From Pisolithus tinctorius (taxonomy: Eukaryota; Basidiomycota; Agaricomycetes; Boletales; Pisolithaceae): 64,000 nucleotides of DNA. The notes below the pieces were generated by a model. The model was not told the DNA's origin and made no database searches. It was given only the letters and a program-made list of their open reading frames with translations. The stretch spans positions 1,240,001-1,304,000 of the forward strand of contig JANFAH010000006.1 in NCBI GenBank assembly GCA_024663395.1, in the 5' to 3' direction. Both the position numbers and the translations under genes were made by a program. Below are positions 12,138 through 25,740 of the stretch, piece after piece; position 1 is the first letter of the stretch, and every line of letters starts with the position of its first letter.

Positions 12138-13875
12138 ATGCATCATGCCAGGCCTACTTCTATCTTACACAGGACCCCATGGCTACCTCCTGTTGCTGTA
12201 GCTGCTAAAGGGCTGTATATCGATCTTGAAGACGGCCGTCGATTGATCGATGGTATCGGAGGCGCAGCGGTTACTTGCCTTGGTACAAGCCATCCAAAGG
12301 TCATTCAGGCGATTAAAGACCAGCTCGATACCCTGACTTGTAATTGCCTACAGTTGGAACATGGGCAGGTACTGATGACACTGAGCAGATGTCTACAACG
12401 TGCAATTATCCAGTCAACCCGCTGAGGAACTTGCTCAGTTCCTTGTGGACACTAGCGATGGTGCATTCGACCTTGTCGCCTTCGCCTCTGGAGGTGAGAT
12501 GCACCGGCGTCTTTTCTATCACTTGTCCGTAACGCATATCGCACACTAGGCTCTGAGGCTATGGAGGCAGTAATAAAGCTAGCCCGGCAGGCAAGCCTCC
12601 ATTCAAACACAGTATTATATGTTCTTACCGTGTGGTCCCTGTCAGTATTTTGTCGAAATTGGTCAACCGCAGCGAAGGAATTTCATCGCCAGACAACTAT
12701 CGTTCCACGGCAATACGCTCAGCACACTGTCGCTCGCTTGCCATCCCGCTCGGCGTGCGCCCTATGCAGATATTCTAGATACAGATCACTTCCATCACGT
12801 ATCGCCTGCATATGCCAAACGCTTCCAACGAAACGACGAGACGGAAGAACAATATGTCGAGCGGCTCCGACAGGAACTAGAGGATAAGTTTCTTGAGCTT
12901 GGTCCAGATACTGTAATTGGGTGTAAGCAGATATTTCTTCTGAACAAGTTCAAATGTGACTGGCATACAGTTGTTGCAGAGACAGTCGTTGGTGCCACGA
13001 CGGGAGTTGTCGGTGCACCACGAGGATATTTCGCGGCGATGAAGTCAGTTTGCCACAAGTATGGCGCATTATTCATTCTAGACGAAGTCATGTCTGGCAT
13101 GGGCCGTAAGTGGAATGTACGTCAACCGGTTGATGATACTATGCATCTCATTAGGCATGGGGTCTCTGCATGCGTGGCAGAGTGTGGGCGATGGCGCGGC
13201 CCCTGATCTCCAAGCTGTCGCTAAAGGACTTGGCGGAGGGTACGTACCCACTTACGATTCTGGCCGCGTCTAATGCATTGATAGCTATGCATCTATTGGC
13301 GCGGTTTTGATGTCTCCCAAGGTTTCCAAGGGTATCCGAGATGGATCCGGTTTTCTCAAGCATGGGCATACATACCAAGTAAGTGGGGAACATTAGCACG
13401 GGAAGCCTTGTTCATGTGAATGTTTCCGCAGGCGCACCCACTGGCTTGTGTGGCCTCTCTGGCCGTACAAAAGATAATCATCGAAGAAGGTTTATTCCAA
13501 CGGGCGGTGGAGAATGGTGAACTGCTGAGCAAGCTTCTCCATGAAGGCTTGCTGTCCGACCAAGCCCTCGCTAAACCATTCTGCTTTGATATAAGAGGGC
13601 GAGGAGCGTTCTGGGGCATCGAGTTCGACTTTGATGCACCAGAGGCTGAAAACCTGAATTTCAAGGGGCAGACGTTTGCCATGCTTGTCCAAGCGCGCTG
13701 CCTTGAGAATGGGCTTGTCGTGATGGGCATGAATGGAGGTGCTAATATTGAAGGCACAAAGGGCGATTGTCTCATGCTCGGACCTGCGTACAATGCCACG
13801 CCGGAGGAAGTTCGTGAGATTGCGACGATATTCGTTCGGAGTGTAGAGGAGGTCTTGAGGGAGTCCAGTGCCTAG
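12138..13875 (+). CDS. Class III PLP-dependent aminotransferase
   Basis: Fold-type I transaminase of the class III (omega/4-aminobutyrate-like) group; substrate not predictable. Spliced protein is about 460 residues. Landmarks: VYNVQLSSQPAEELAQFLVD, AFASGGSEAMEAVIKLARQY (the Ser-Gly-Ser that holds the PLP phosphate side), FVAETVVGATTG, LFILDEVMSGMGR with the PLP-binding Asp, and AVAKGLGGGYASIGAVL with the Schiff-base lysine. HTYQAHPLACVASLAV follows. Intron 12591-12645 begins GC. The 12923-12970 intron uses GGGT/GTAAGC, chosen because it yields IGFVAETVV. TAG 13873-13875. Divergent from PSO2; followed 231 bases later by the HECT ligase. Confidence 0.9.
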
Positions 13876-14106
13876 ACTAGTGTATATTAGATTGACTTGC
13901 CCCTGTACCCTGTCCCCAAGTTGCCACCGGCACCGGTCTATTCCGTCGTGCCACAGTATTTTCCCACGCCTTGGGTCGTAGGGCCGTGCTTATAATGAGT
14001 TGACCCAAAAGACTTGCCTGGCTCTCAGCGTGCTTTCGTCGTCACTGCGAGCTTTGTCCTGACATCGTCCAGAACACCGGATTCGATGGCTGGGGGCATG
14101 CTCTAA

Positions 14107-17100
14107 ATGGACTTACAACCGACCCATCATCTAGAAGCCGCAAGCTCAAGTAGCACTACACCCTCGCAGCTGCCCCAATCAGACTTACTTCAGCTTCCAA
14201 ACGCCTCAACTTCAACTCCTGTCGCTGAACAAAAACCTATTCGCTCAAGTGCCAGAGTAAAAGCAGCAAGGCAGAAGGAGAAGGAGCGTGACCAGCCAAA
14301 AGACAGGGACAGTGACTCAGTGGACCAATCAGCTCTTTCCGCTGGGAATCCCCGCTCATCCAAAGCAACGACATCCAAGAACAAGCGCTCTCGTGAAAGC
14401 GGTGCAGGAAAGGGTAAACTGAAGGAGCCAACTGACGATTCCACCCAAGCTACTAAAAGGTTTGCCAATCTAATTATTATTTAGCATCCTCTCCTCTGAT
14501 ACTTCGACCTTCCTTTGTGGTGATAAAGGACACGGAGAGCCACTTTCCCATCAGCTTCATCTTCATCTTTAACCATCAACGAACCTACTCAAGACAGGAA
14601 AGGAAAAAAACGGGCAGCCCCCGAGGCCGATTCCGAAGAAGAGACATCCAGTGCAGTCCTATCGTTATCTGCTAAACGAACGAGGACTTCAGCATATTCC
14701 TTACGATCAAGAGTCGACACTTCTACATCCTCATCTGCATCGATGCCTAAAAAGACCAAGTGGGTGGTTATTCTGTTACGTAGGGATGGCGAATGCTGAA
14801 TGCTGCATCATCCAGAACCGCGGCGAAAGGAAAAGTGGCGGCGAAGACCAGAGGTGGACCCTCTTCCAGCGCATCAAGGCTGAATGACGACGATATCGAC
14901 ATGCTGGACGCCGGTATGATGAAGTGTGACAACCCCACCCGAGATGATGACAAAGACAACTATGGCAATCATGAGGAAGACATAGACGTCCACGATAACG
15001 AAGCCACTCATGGTGACGGTGAAGGTGACAACCGTGGTGATGATGACGAGATGTCGCCAACGGGAGGCGTTCGTTCATTCGCCGGTTTGGACGAATCTGC
15101 GGCCATGGCTATCTTCGGTGACTATCGACAATTTGGGTCTTACATGGTTTCACTCTCCGGGCGGCTCAAAACCATGCTTAACAACATCAAATCTACTGCA
15201 AGTCCAGCCACGCGGCTGGTAACCCTACAGGAGCTCAGCGAGCTTCTGTCTATAAGCACGGAGGACACACTGGCAGGTTCATTCCAGGTCGAAGATTTTG
15301 TGGGTGAATTGGTGAAGATATTAGGTGGACGAGGTGTGAATGAAGACGATGACGATAGAGATGACAGCGATGAACAAGACGACGCCGCTGTCTCTTCTGT
15401 TTTGGCTATGAGCGCCAGTGTCTCCTATCAAGGGGATGAGAACCTTGAGGCGCAAGTGCTCGCATGTCGATGCCTCGCCAATTTGATGGAAGCCCTTCCT
15501 GGAGTGGCCCATACTGTTGTTTACCATGGCGCTATCCCCGTCTTATGCAGCAAACTGATAGAGATTTCTTACATTGATTTAGCCGAGCAAACTCTTAGTG
15601 TAAGTGCTGTTCTTGCACGAGCTATATCCACTTGACGCTGCTTCAGACTTTGGAGAAGATCTCGGAGGAGTTCCCAAGTTCCATCGTCCGAGAGAACGGC
15701 CTTGCAGCGCTGTTAAACTACCTTGACTTCTTCTCCATCGCCGTCCAGAGGACTGCTCTACAAGCTGCTGCGAACTGTTGTAGGAATATATCTTCTGATC
15801 ACTACCCCATGATCCGTGGTGTCTGGTCTATTATCCGCGACTGTCTGGGGTATTCTGATCAAAGATTAGTCGAGTTCGCATGCCTTTGCGTCATCCGAGT
15901 CATTGACTCCTACCATCGCGCATCCACTGAGAATTTAGAGAATCTCTTGGACGAAAGCACCATACGAGCCATCAACGCACTTCTCTTACCCTCGGGAGGC
16001 TCTCAAATGATCGCTGCCAACACCTACACCTTGCTTTTAAGGGCACTAGCCACGGCGACCCGTGCCAGCCCCAAGATCACGGTTACTTTATTGCAAGCCG
16101 ACGTCGTCGATACACTATATCAGATCCTTACGGGAGTACTTCCGTCGGCAACTACAGAGAGGAGTATCTCTGGAGAGGACATGACGCGTGTTACCGTGAT
16201 GGAAAACCTGGCCCATCGACCTAAAGATCAAGTAGAAGAGGCTCTTAGCCTCGTTTCAGAACTGATGCCCCCTCTGCCAAAAGGTATACTCCTCACTTCA
16301 ATCCCATAATCAGTGCTGAATTTTATGTTCTTCCCTGAAGACGGTGTCTTCGACCACAAAGGTTACACTGACAAAGCTCTTGCACGCATGGTAAAGGCTA
16401 AGGCTAAGGCAGAACGTGCCGCTTCCCGACACGCAACTTCTCTGTCGTCGCAGACCATGACGCCACCCGACCTGTTGCAACACGTCAATTTTGGACACAA
16501 CGAAGGGAATCATGAGTCAGATACGCCGATTCATGATGTTGATGAGCTTTCTCACGTGGCATCTGCTACTGATCCTGTTTCTGACCGGACAGAGTTGCTG
16601 CGCTCCAAGCCGGACGCGGTTGGACGCTTCATGCGATTGATGGTACCCGTGCTCATCGATGTATACGCTGCCAGCGTCATTACTCCTATAAGAATTAAGA
16701 CATTGACTGGTCTGTTAAAAGCGGTGGGCTTTTTGGAAGGCGATGAGCTTAAAGCAGCTTTGAACGTACGTGACGCAGTCAAGTCGTAGCTCCGGTGAAT
16801 GCTTAGACTCCCGTAGATGGTCCCTGTTGCAAGTTTCGCTTCCTCAATACTATCTTCTAAAGATCACCCCTCGCTGGTCATTGGAGCGTTGCAACTTGTA
16901 GACCTCCTTCTCCAGAAGGTTCCCACCGAGTATAGACCAGCCCTTAGGAGAGAGGGAGTGTTCCACGAGATTGAAGCCTTGGCGTCGAGGACGCTGTCTA
17001 CGACGAAATCCAAAGACAAGGAGAAAGATACTTCTGACCTGTCCGGAAGTCCGCCTCCCCCGCCTATGTCCGTGCACTTGTCCTCCATCCCTGGATACAG

Positions 17101-20100
17101 GAAGTTCCATTCACTGTCGCTTGAGCCAGAAGATGCCATAACACTACGGGCGAGAGTCATCCGCTTCAAATACACTCTCAGCCATGAGGATAGTGACGGG
17201 GACAGCTCCGATGAGTTTCGGCGTTTGGTAGTCAAGCTTTCTGCACCAGATGCCACCGAACAGGTCATGGTCGCAGCACTCAGGGATTTCGCAGAACATT
17301 TGACTTCGAACGGATCTGTCTCCAGTTTTGAGCTCCTCCAAAGTGGGGCTGTAGAAGGACTTCTTCGTTACACGACCGGTAGTGGTTCTGTTCCAGTGAA
17401 ACGTCGCCGAGAACTCCTTTTCGAAGCGTTTACAAGAATACCGAAGGGCGGTAATTCAGGCCAATCCCCGTTCGCTGTTTTCGTGAAGAGATTACAAGAG
17501 AGCCTAACAAGGATGGAAAATTTCGAAGTGATTTCGATAGCTCAAGGGAGTGACGATTCAAAGCGCAGCTCGCCCTCATTGCTCGCTCGGCAGCTGCGCC
17601 TCAGGCTTGTGACAGATGATGATTCCGACATACCACGCAGCTTGCAAAATATGGTTGTATCGATCCACGCCATCGCTACCTTCCAGGCCCTTAACGACTA
17701 TTTGCGACCTCGGGTCGCGGGAATATTGTCAAACGGCCGCCTGTCGAATATGCTTGCTGCGTTGGCAGCATCCGGATTTGGTCCTGGCGCTGTACCTCGA
17801 GCCCCTTTCGAAGCGGAGGGACAGCCAAGTCGTGCTTCAGATCTCCCATCAGCACCGCTAGCGCCTTCTGATGCAGGCACTCCGGCCACCGAAGTCAGAC
17901 GACGCCGCAGTGAACGCTTGAGCGCGAAGAATACTCCTTTAGCGACGGAGCCTGCGGCTGACACCATTCCTTCGACACCAGTAGCTCCTCGACCTAGTAG
18001 TTCGCGACGAGAGGAGGCTCTCATCAATGATAGCGGATATCCTGCACACCTTACGGATGATGAAGTGGACGCAGAGGTTTGTAGTCGTCACTGGTATCTA
18101 ATCGATATGTAACATTTTGATTTCTAGGTTTTTGAAGACGACGACCTAGACACTACAGGGGATAAAACAATCACACTTTCCATCGCAGAAGGTGGGATAA
18201 TTGGTCTCTTTCCATTATGGACTTCATCTTAAGTCATGACTAGATGGAGGAAGGGTGGAGGCACAAACGCCCGACGGTACTCGTATTGCTACTCCGAACT
18301 CGGCCAGGGATGCTTCAACAGCAAATGGTCGCTCAGGTCCTCTAAGTAAATCATCTTATGCAGCAGCTCTCAAGGCCAAGCCATTTGATTGGCACCTGGA
18401 GTTCTCGATGGATGACCATGTCCTTCCCTTGGACCTAACCATCTACGGCGCAATTCACCAGCATGAGATGAGGAAGAAAGCTGGCAGTCAGCCTTCAAGT
18501 TCCATGTGGCAAGGTATTTACACAGTGAAATTCCGCAAGGTCAACGGACCACCCCCGGGCTCCGAAGGTGAGTCCCTCTGCTCAAGAATGATACCGAGTA
18601 TGATGACGTTGCCAGTGCGAGGTGAAGCCGTGGCGAAGATCCGGTCGCCGAGTCCAAGCCTCTCATCATTGCCCGATGAAGCTCCCCATGCGAAGATTCT
18701 GCGTCTGCTGCGCGTTCTACATAAGCTTAATGCAGCAGAGTTAGAACGTCCGGCCAGGCCGTATGAATGCCGCGCTCTCCCCGAATCCGCCTTCATAAAT
18801 AATAAGCTGACGGCGAAGCTCACCCGTCAACTGGAGGAACCCATGATTGTTGCTAGGTATGCCGTTCCTATTACAAGTAGGATGTAACTGACCATTATTT
18901 TCTGAAGTTCATGTCTGCCTGACTGGGCAATCGATTTGCCGCAAAACTTCCCATTCCTCTTCCCGTTTACAACTAGATATAACTACCTTCAGTCAACTTC
19001 CTTTGGCTATGCTCGGCTAATCTTAAAATGGCAAAGCCAACAAGGCCGAGGTCAAGACAGTTCGCGTCGCGACGATGGTATAGGTTTTCTCGGTCGCCTT
19101 CAACGCCAGAAGGTCCGCATATCTCGCAAACACATTCTGGAGTCTGCTGTCAAAGTCTTTGAATTGTACGGTTCGTCATCCTCGATCCTAGAGGTTGAAT
19201 ACTTCGAGGAGGTGGGCACTGGACTTGGGCCCACTCTCGAATTTTATTCGCTGGTATCCAAGGAATTCGCCCGCAGAGACCTCAAGATTTGGCGTGATGC
19301 CGACCCGACTTCTCCGGGCGTTCATGTACATCATCCAGCCGGACTCTTTCCGGCACCTATAAGCCCTGTCGATATTGCTAATGACGGCGGACAGTAAGTC
19401 GGGTGTGAACTCGGTGGATAGTTTTCTGAAATTCCTTCTTAGGAAACGCACTCACATCCTACGTGTTATCGGACAATATGTAGCGAAAGCAATGTTAGAT
19501 TCCAGGATCATAGATCTTTCATTCAACAAGATCTTTATCAAACTGGTCTTGGGCGACGAAGTCCCGTTCACAGTCGACTCTTTGCGGGTAGGTGACAGTT
19601 TCCAGTTGTAGTGCATTCTGACCACCCCACGCTAGTTGGTTGATAATGACCTTGCCAATTCTCTTGCCAAGCTACAAGGATATGCGGCATTGAAAGGTCA
19701 AAATGAGAAGGTGAGTGTTGCCACTCCAGGTGCCCGCAGCTGTTAATTTCTGTCTGGGCTCCAGCTGTTCCGGAAGGTTGCTTTAATGGACATCGTTAAC
19801 GTAGAGGACCTTGCGCTCGATTTCACACTTCCGGGTTATGATATAGAACTCAGGGTGAGTATTTCGTCTTTAACGGGTCGTGTGATATCTTACAAAGCTT
19901 CATGGTAGCCTGGTGGCCGCGACATTCCTGTCACCTCGGAGAACGTTGAGCAATATATTCATGACGTCCTGGATGCCATCATAGGCTCGGGAGTTCAGCC
20001 TCAGGCCAAAGCGTTCCGAGAGGGCTTCTCGAAAGTTTTCCCTGTCAGCGATCTACAGGCCTTCTCTGCTGACGAGTTGGTCATGTTGTTTGGTAACTCG

Positions 20101-20573
20101 GATGAGGATTGGGGTATTGAGAGTATGTCCATTTGCGACATGTATCATTCAGTGTATTGACTTGATCGGCAGCGCTCAGCGAAGCCATCAAGGCAGATCA
20201 TGGATTCCATGGCGAGAGCCGCTCCATCCGTGAACTAATCGAGCTCATGACGGAGTTTGATCCACCCACTCGTCGCGATTACCTTCAATTCATAACTGGA
20301 AGCCCAAAACTACCTATTGGAGGTTCGCGTCCCTCATTTCTCTGTTTTTTGTTCTCGTGTTGAATTCCATCTTCAGGCTTCCGAGGTCTCAATCCCCCAC
20401 TGACAGTAGTCCGCAAGCCCGCTGAGCCTCCGAATACCCCTGATGCTTATCTGCCAAGTGTGATGACTTGTGTAAATTACCTGAAGTTACCGGAGTATAG
20501 CTCGAAGACGATCATGAGAGAGCGGCTGCTTACGGCGATAAAAGAAGGAGTTGGCAGTTTCCACTTGTCTTAG
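14107..20573 (+). CDS. UFD4: HECT E3 ubiquitin ligase, UFD4/TRIP12 type
   Basis: Large ligase expected to act in the ubiquitin-fusion/N-degron route. More than a dozen exons, roughly 1,800 residues. N-terminus is a basic and Ser-rich disordered region with acidic runs, then armadillo-like repeats (around 15,100-16,300, e.g. [21 protein letters not shown] segment and [20 protein letters not shown]). The middle contains long charged linkers. The C-terminal third carries the HECT domain: [27 protein letters not shown]-like start of the N-lobe after 19,440, then [18 protein letters not shown] with the catalytic Cys codon at 20,469-20,471, ending VGSFHLS. Exon borders between 18,100 and 20,400 are approximate. 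Order and motifs match Ufd4 rather than Tom1 or Rsp5 (no C2 or WW). Confidence 0.88.
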
Positions 20574-20805
20574 TCCTGTCGCTACATATTTGTATACTCG
20601 TATACTCGTGCACTTCTTGCTGTTGTTATTCATACCAGTCCACGTCGAACTTGCATTTGGCTAGTATCCCATGTATGTGTTCTAGTTTCGTTGTAGTACC
20701 AGTGCTGTTTGAGTGCTGTGCTACTCCGGTCTGATTTCGGCCAGGCTGCGCATATCGCTGCGACCACCGAGTCACAGTCGCTCTCGGTTTGCTTGACAAA
20801 TTGCA

Positions 20806-23800
20806 ATGCACAGTCGACCAGACCGACCTTTACTGGTCAAATGTGCGTTCGACGGCTGGAACAAACGAATATCCTTCGCATCTGCCAGAAATTGCTCCTA
20901 TGACCTACTCCGTGAACGTGTAAGCTCATCATCTTCACTCCTTCTGCACCTGATAACTCGGTAACGGTCGCATAGATCGAACAGTGCTTTTCTCTCTCCG
21001 CTACCCCCTATGTCATATCATACAGAGACGACGATGGCGAAGTTACCGACATCACAGCGGAGTCTGACCTAACCGAGGCGATCCAGTACTTTCAGGCTGG
21101 CTCTGACGATCCACCACTGTCTTCCGCAGCGTCGATCCTCTCCGGTCGTAGCTTCGGCAGCAAACGCATCACTCTTCGAGTCCACATCACAGTGGATTAC
21201 GATGGACCAAGTTTGAGTGACACATCCAGCCTCGCGAGCTTGGATGAATACAAAGGCAGGAACGAAAGTAGCAGCGAACTCAATTGGGTCGGCGCGTCCG
21301 GAGTTGGAGGGGTTGGTGAGTTCGAAGACGATACAGTGACTGTGAGCTCGAGGGATAACAGTGGTCGCCTCGGGAACGGAACAACGCATGGAGCGGAAGA
21401 TGCGCCAGTGGGGCATGCACGCCCGGCGGAGTTGGATTCATTGTCCTTCTCCATTCCGGAGGAAGGCAGAGATGAAGGCCCGTTCTCGGACTATTATGTG
21501 GTCCCGGACCCAAATAGCATGTCGGACGACGTTGATACCCCCCGGGTCAAGGAAGTTCGAACTCAAGCCGAGGATATATCTGATCGACTACCGTCCCGTG
21601 CGCGTTCACCATTCCGCGATGCGCTTAACTTGTCGGTTCAAGACAGAGGAGCGGCGTGGCTGCGCGATCAGAATGCGCGCACTATCAGGGCTATGCTTGG
21701 GACTTCCCCAGAACCATCCGATGTCGACTCCAGATCTATATCCCTCTCGCCTTCTGATGAACAGTTTCCGGAGGGAAGTATGGGCGGAGATCTAGCGTTG
21801 CAAAGGGACCGCAGGGGGAGATACTACTACTCATACACCGGTGGCGGATCTGCTACCCACGACTCGGGTTACGAAGATGGCTTCAGTTGTAAAGATGGCC
21901 ATGAACCCTCCGCAGGTTCGTCATCTGGTCAAGTGCGCCCTACAAGCATGCAACTTTGCTGGCTCGCGTCACAACAACAACCGCCGGACGAGCAGAGCAT
22001 CGGGGGATTTACTTCCGAGTGCCAGTCGTTTAACACCGCAGATATCCCCCCTGAACTTCTGCCATTCGTCACTCCAACCTCGCCTCCTCCTGGTTCACTA
22101 ACTACTTGCTCCGAATGCGGTGTGTTATTGGATGCCATACGCTACGTGTGCGCAATGTGCGGAGAGAAAGAACCTGCCAGTTGTTCGTCTGGTTCTTCAA
22201 CTTCTGGGAAGTATAGAGAGAGGGATATGCACCCTGTCTACACCTATCCCCCAACCGCCCATCTCACCCCCCCTCAGACTTCATCTTCACCATCATTGCT
22301 AGATGCACAGACTCTAGTGGGATCGATGTATACCCGCGGCGAACACCACAAGCCGTTGCCTCCATTGCCAGGTACATCTCCGACACTTTACAGTTCTCAG
22401 GGGTCCAATTCCAGGTTAATACCAGAGACTACGGGCTACGAGCTTTGTTCTGGGTGCATCGAAAGTGCTGGTATATACCACGCTCTTCAAGAAAGTACCC
22501 AGAGAATGGACGACCTGAGATTGCAGCGCAGCTCTCCTGAGGATGCCCTATCCTTGTGGCGGCGTTCTGCTCCTCGCCAAAAGGGACAAATGCGGCATGC
22601 ATACTTTGAGAAAGTGTGGGGACCTCGGGGATGGGAAGATGTCGGTGAGAGTGTTTTGTGTGCCGGCAAATTTTCAGCTACCTCACGTGGTCGGTCACAG
22701 AGCAGGAAGATATGCAGTCATCCAAGTGTTCTACCTGTAACTCCACGATTGTGAACAAACGTTTCAAGTGCGCGTCCTGCAAGAAATTCAACTTGTGTCG
22801 CGCTTGCTACAAGTAAGCATTTCACTGTCAGCTTCAGTGTAGTTCAGCTAAGAGATTGGATAGTCAGGTCCACGATATTCATCCCGCACATTCCTTCCTG
22901 ATCGTGCTAGGAAAGCCTACTCAGCCGCGGCCTGAGATCGACGTCACGTACGTAGTGAACGGCAATAGCGGAGAACCATGTTTGTGACCCATTTCCGCAT
23001 CTTGCCCACGAGATTCTGACCCATATTCGCCTAGCCATGAAGCATCCTGGAGTGAAATGTGCCCAGTACGTTCCCACTCGACACGACCCTCTTGGTCCGC
23101 ATTCACTCAAACTTGCCTGTCACTTCACTATCCAGCTGTCTGCAAGATATTGTCGGTGCTCGCTTTCATTGTGCTATCTGCGATTCGCTTGACATATGCT
23201 CGAATTGTGAGGCAGTCGGGCTGCCTGGAAACTTGGATCCATCGGACGGAGGACACATTTCATCACATATCATGATTAAGGTAGGAAAAGTTTCATTCGG
23301 TGGCAGCTGGCTTACATTTCCCGGGAAAAACTACAATAGATACCCTATCCTCTCGAATCCAACGAAGTGCGGACTGCGTCGCGCCACGCCATCCATCTCT
23401 GGACTGGACGTGACGCTGCTCAGGTTCTCACTGCACCTCGCTCTAAGCCTTCTTCAGTGTATTCCTCATATGCTCAAACTGTTGTGGGGTCAAGGATGCA
23501 GCTCAACCTCCAAGATGACGTACCAGAAGATCATCATATAAACTGCAATGGGTGTAACGAGGTGTGTTACCCATTCATGTTTTTCAGCTGTTAGCTCAGG
23601 ATTCATAGACCATCTTTGGAATACGGTACCAATGTGCGACTTGTCCGTCGCTGCCTACCCCATACAGCTTGGTCGGTGTGCTTACTCGAGTGATAGACTA
23701 TCGTTGACTGTGATAGCGACTAGTGCACTACATGTGAAGAGCGCTCTTACTTATTGCATGATCCGATGCACTCTTTCTTCAAACTGCCACGACCTGTACG

Positions 23801-24354
23801 AAGACCACTGGAGTCGTCCGGGGGGTTCCTTCCGAAACTGTAAGTTTACAATCTCTGAGGGGAGTGGACACCTGATCAAAGTGTGGGTAGTTATAAAGTT
23901 CCAGCGGGGCCACTGGGGGGTACCGAACCGAATGCGGACCCGAAAGGTTAGTGCATCCCTGCCAGAAGAACTAAGCCTAAAAAAAGTTCAGAGTATTTGT
24001 CGTTTCTTGTGCACTCCGCCGCACTGTGCGATCGCTGTATGGAGCGAATCCGTGGGCCGTGGTATCGTTGTGCTTACTGCGCAAAGGACCTCTGCGGGGA
24101 TTGCGAGGCAGTCGATACTCATGATGTGACACATGTCTTCGTGGTATTCAAGGCGCCGGTGGGTCTTCGTTTTACCGCTTACTGATGCCTTTGCTTATAT
24201 TCGTTCCAGGTTGACATGCCTCGTTTTCGGTACGTCTGCAAGCAAACCAATAGAAACGGCATTTATCTGACTCAGATCTACCCACAGCCAATTTGCAAAC
24301 GTCGAGAATCCAAGTGCAAGCCCTCCGCTTATTCCCTTCCCGGTGTACTTTTAG
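20806..24354 (+). CDS. PB1 domain protein with repeated ZZ zinc fingers (NBR1/p62-like)
   Basis: Exon 1 (20806-20919) starts MHSRPDRPLLVKCAFDGW and joins 20976, giving a PB1 domain with the basic Lys (VKCAF) and the acidic loop YRDDDGEVTDITAESDLTEA. A long Ser/Gly/Pro linker follows to residue 350. Then come ZZ-type fingers: a first one split by a linker (CSECGVLLDAIRYVCAMCGE ... ELCSGCIE), CSTCNSTIVNKRFKCASCKK, KCAHCLQDIVGARFHCAICD, CNGC...near 23,540, and LCDRCMERIRGPWYRCAYCA with DLCGDCEAV. Each ends in a paired His. Many introns; exon borders between 22,640 and 24,000 are approximate. Ends with PLIPFPVYF, TAG 24352-24354. PB1 plus ZZ is the layout of autophagy receptors NBR1/p62, but no FW or UBA domain is seen. 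Function is inferred. Confidence 0.75.
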
Positions 24355-24523
24355 GGGACCTCTGGATGAGTCACGACCACCTGTCGGCGTAATGCGTACA
24401 TGATCTTGCTTGTTAATTGGTACAGTATTAATGGTCCGCTGACACGTTTCACTGCAATGAATGATGGATTACGGTGACGACAAGCAAGGGGAGGAAACTC
24501 AACAGCACCGGGGGAGTGACTGT

Positions 24524-25070
24524 CTAACCCTTTTTGAAGCCAAGTCTCCGTCTTTCGTAGAAGAGGTCTGTTCTGCTGGCGCCAAGATTCACGATCTTTG
24601 GACACCCGTCACGGTCCTTTTCCAATCGAGTACATTCAGCGCAGTAATATGCATCCGAAATACCTGAAAGTTGAGTGAGCAGAGTAACGTGTTGGTATCA
24701 GCAATATACGTACCAGGTGAACCGCAAATGATACATCTTCCGCCGTAGGTTCCAAAGTTGCACTCGTCACATATGCGGACGAGCGTCTCTGGCCGTACGT
24801 ACGAGTCACATACAGGACTTGGGGGGTGTTTTCGGCACACTTCTACATGTCCCTGATAGTGATTTCTACTCACCATTTTCCGTCACACTTTTCACATAAC
24901 CGACCGATGGCTGTCGTGTCGCGGATTAGTAAAGCGACCAAGGTGCCAACGAAAGAATACTTGCCGATGCCAGGCTGGCGCCTGCACATGATCAAATCTT
25001 GGAGTTTTTCGTCAGTAAGTGATATGGAGAGAGCTGCAATAGAGAATATACCTGGATGATGTTTAGACAT
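24524..25070 (-). CDS. RDS3: SF3b complex zinc-knuckle subunit RDS3/PHF5A
   Basis: Core component of the U2 snRNP SF3b complex that supports branch-site recognition. Exons 25070-25052, 24997-24965, 24910-24874, 24817-24714, 24663-24524 give exactly 110 residues, the universal length of the family. Six CxxC motifs are visible: [54 protein letters not shown], then the closing [14 protein letters not shown]. Intron 24964-24911 begins GC. Converges with the PB1-ZZ gene, 169 bases apart. Confidence 0.95.
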
Positions 25071-25194
25071 GACTGCACGCTGACAAGAACGTCCGACCTG
25101 GTGGTCGCGTTCAAACGACTGATATGTGATTGTTGACGCGTGTTTGCGCATAATGTCCAAGGGAAGACTAGCTTGGACTTAGTCTTACGTCCAT

Positions 25195-25740
25195 AATTCT
25201 TTTTCCACCAGCATCGTGGCAGCAGGACAACCCCTGGGACGTGTAGTGGCGTCGATCACCCAACGCCTCTATCTCTCGAATGCGTTACAGCTTGGACGAT
25301 CTGGAATCTTAAGAATCTAGGTATCACGCCCATTTTGTCCGCACTCGAAGCCAACCTGAGCATGGCATTTGGCGAGGGTATCGTGGTCATGCACGTACCG
25401 ATGAAGGACAGCTCATGCACTGATATTTCCGAGCTATTCGATGCTGTTGTCAGATCTATTCAGGAAGTACTCGAGGCTGATGAGCAAAATACGCAGGCTA
25501 GTTTAAGAGCGTTTCTTGTTTCTTCATATCACCTTGTTTACAAGGTCACTCCAGCACGACAAATTCCGCCAGCCACGTCACATACAGCAGCTACAGCTCA
25601 AACTGTACATCGTATTTACAGCACGTATGCTACTATTTCGTGTGGTGCATTTGGCGTGTGCAGCACTCTGGCATGGTAAAGAAGGTGCCGGCTGCGGCGA
25701 CGGCCCTGTTCTAGAAATACATATGGCCGACGACAAATGA
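25195..25740 (+). CDS. Unrecognised open region, possible gene or gene remnant
   Basis: Not recognised. The clearest coding-like stretch is 25335-25530, reading LSALEANLSMAFGEGIVVMHVP and then VVRSIQEVLEADEQNTQASL. An upstream stretch in another frame (GQPLGRVVASITQRLYLSN, after a possible acceptor at about 25221) and a downstream one (QLQLKLYIVFTARMLLFRVV) could be joined exons, but I cannot fix the junctions or a start. It lies between RDS3 and the duplicated membrane-gene cluster and may have been truncated when the cluster formed. Confidence 0.3.

Noticed and set aside
20709..20903. 64-residue frame before the PB1-ZZ gene
   Set aside because: Out of frame with the PB1 domain, which is open from ATG 20,806 in another frame.
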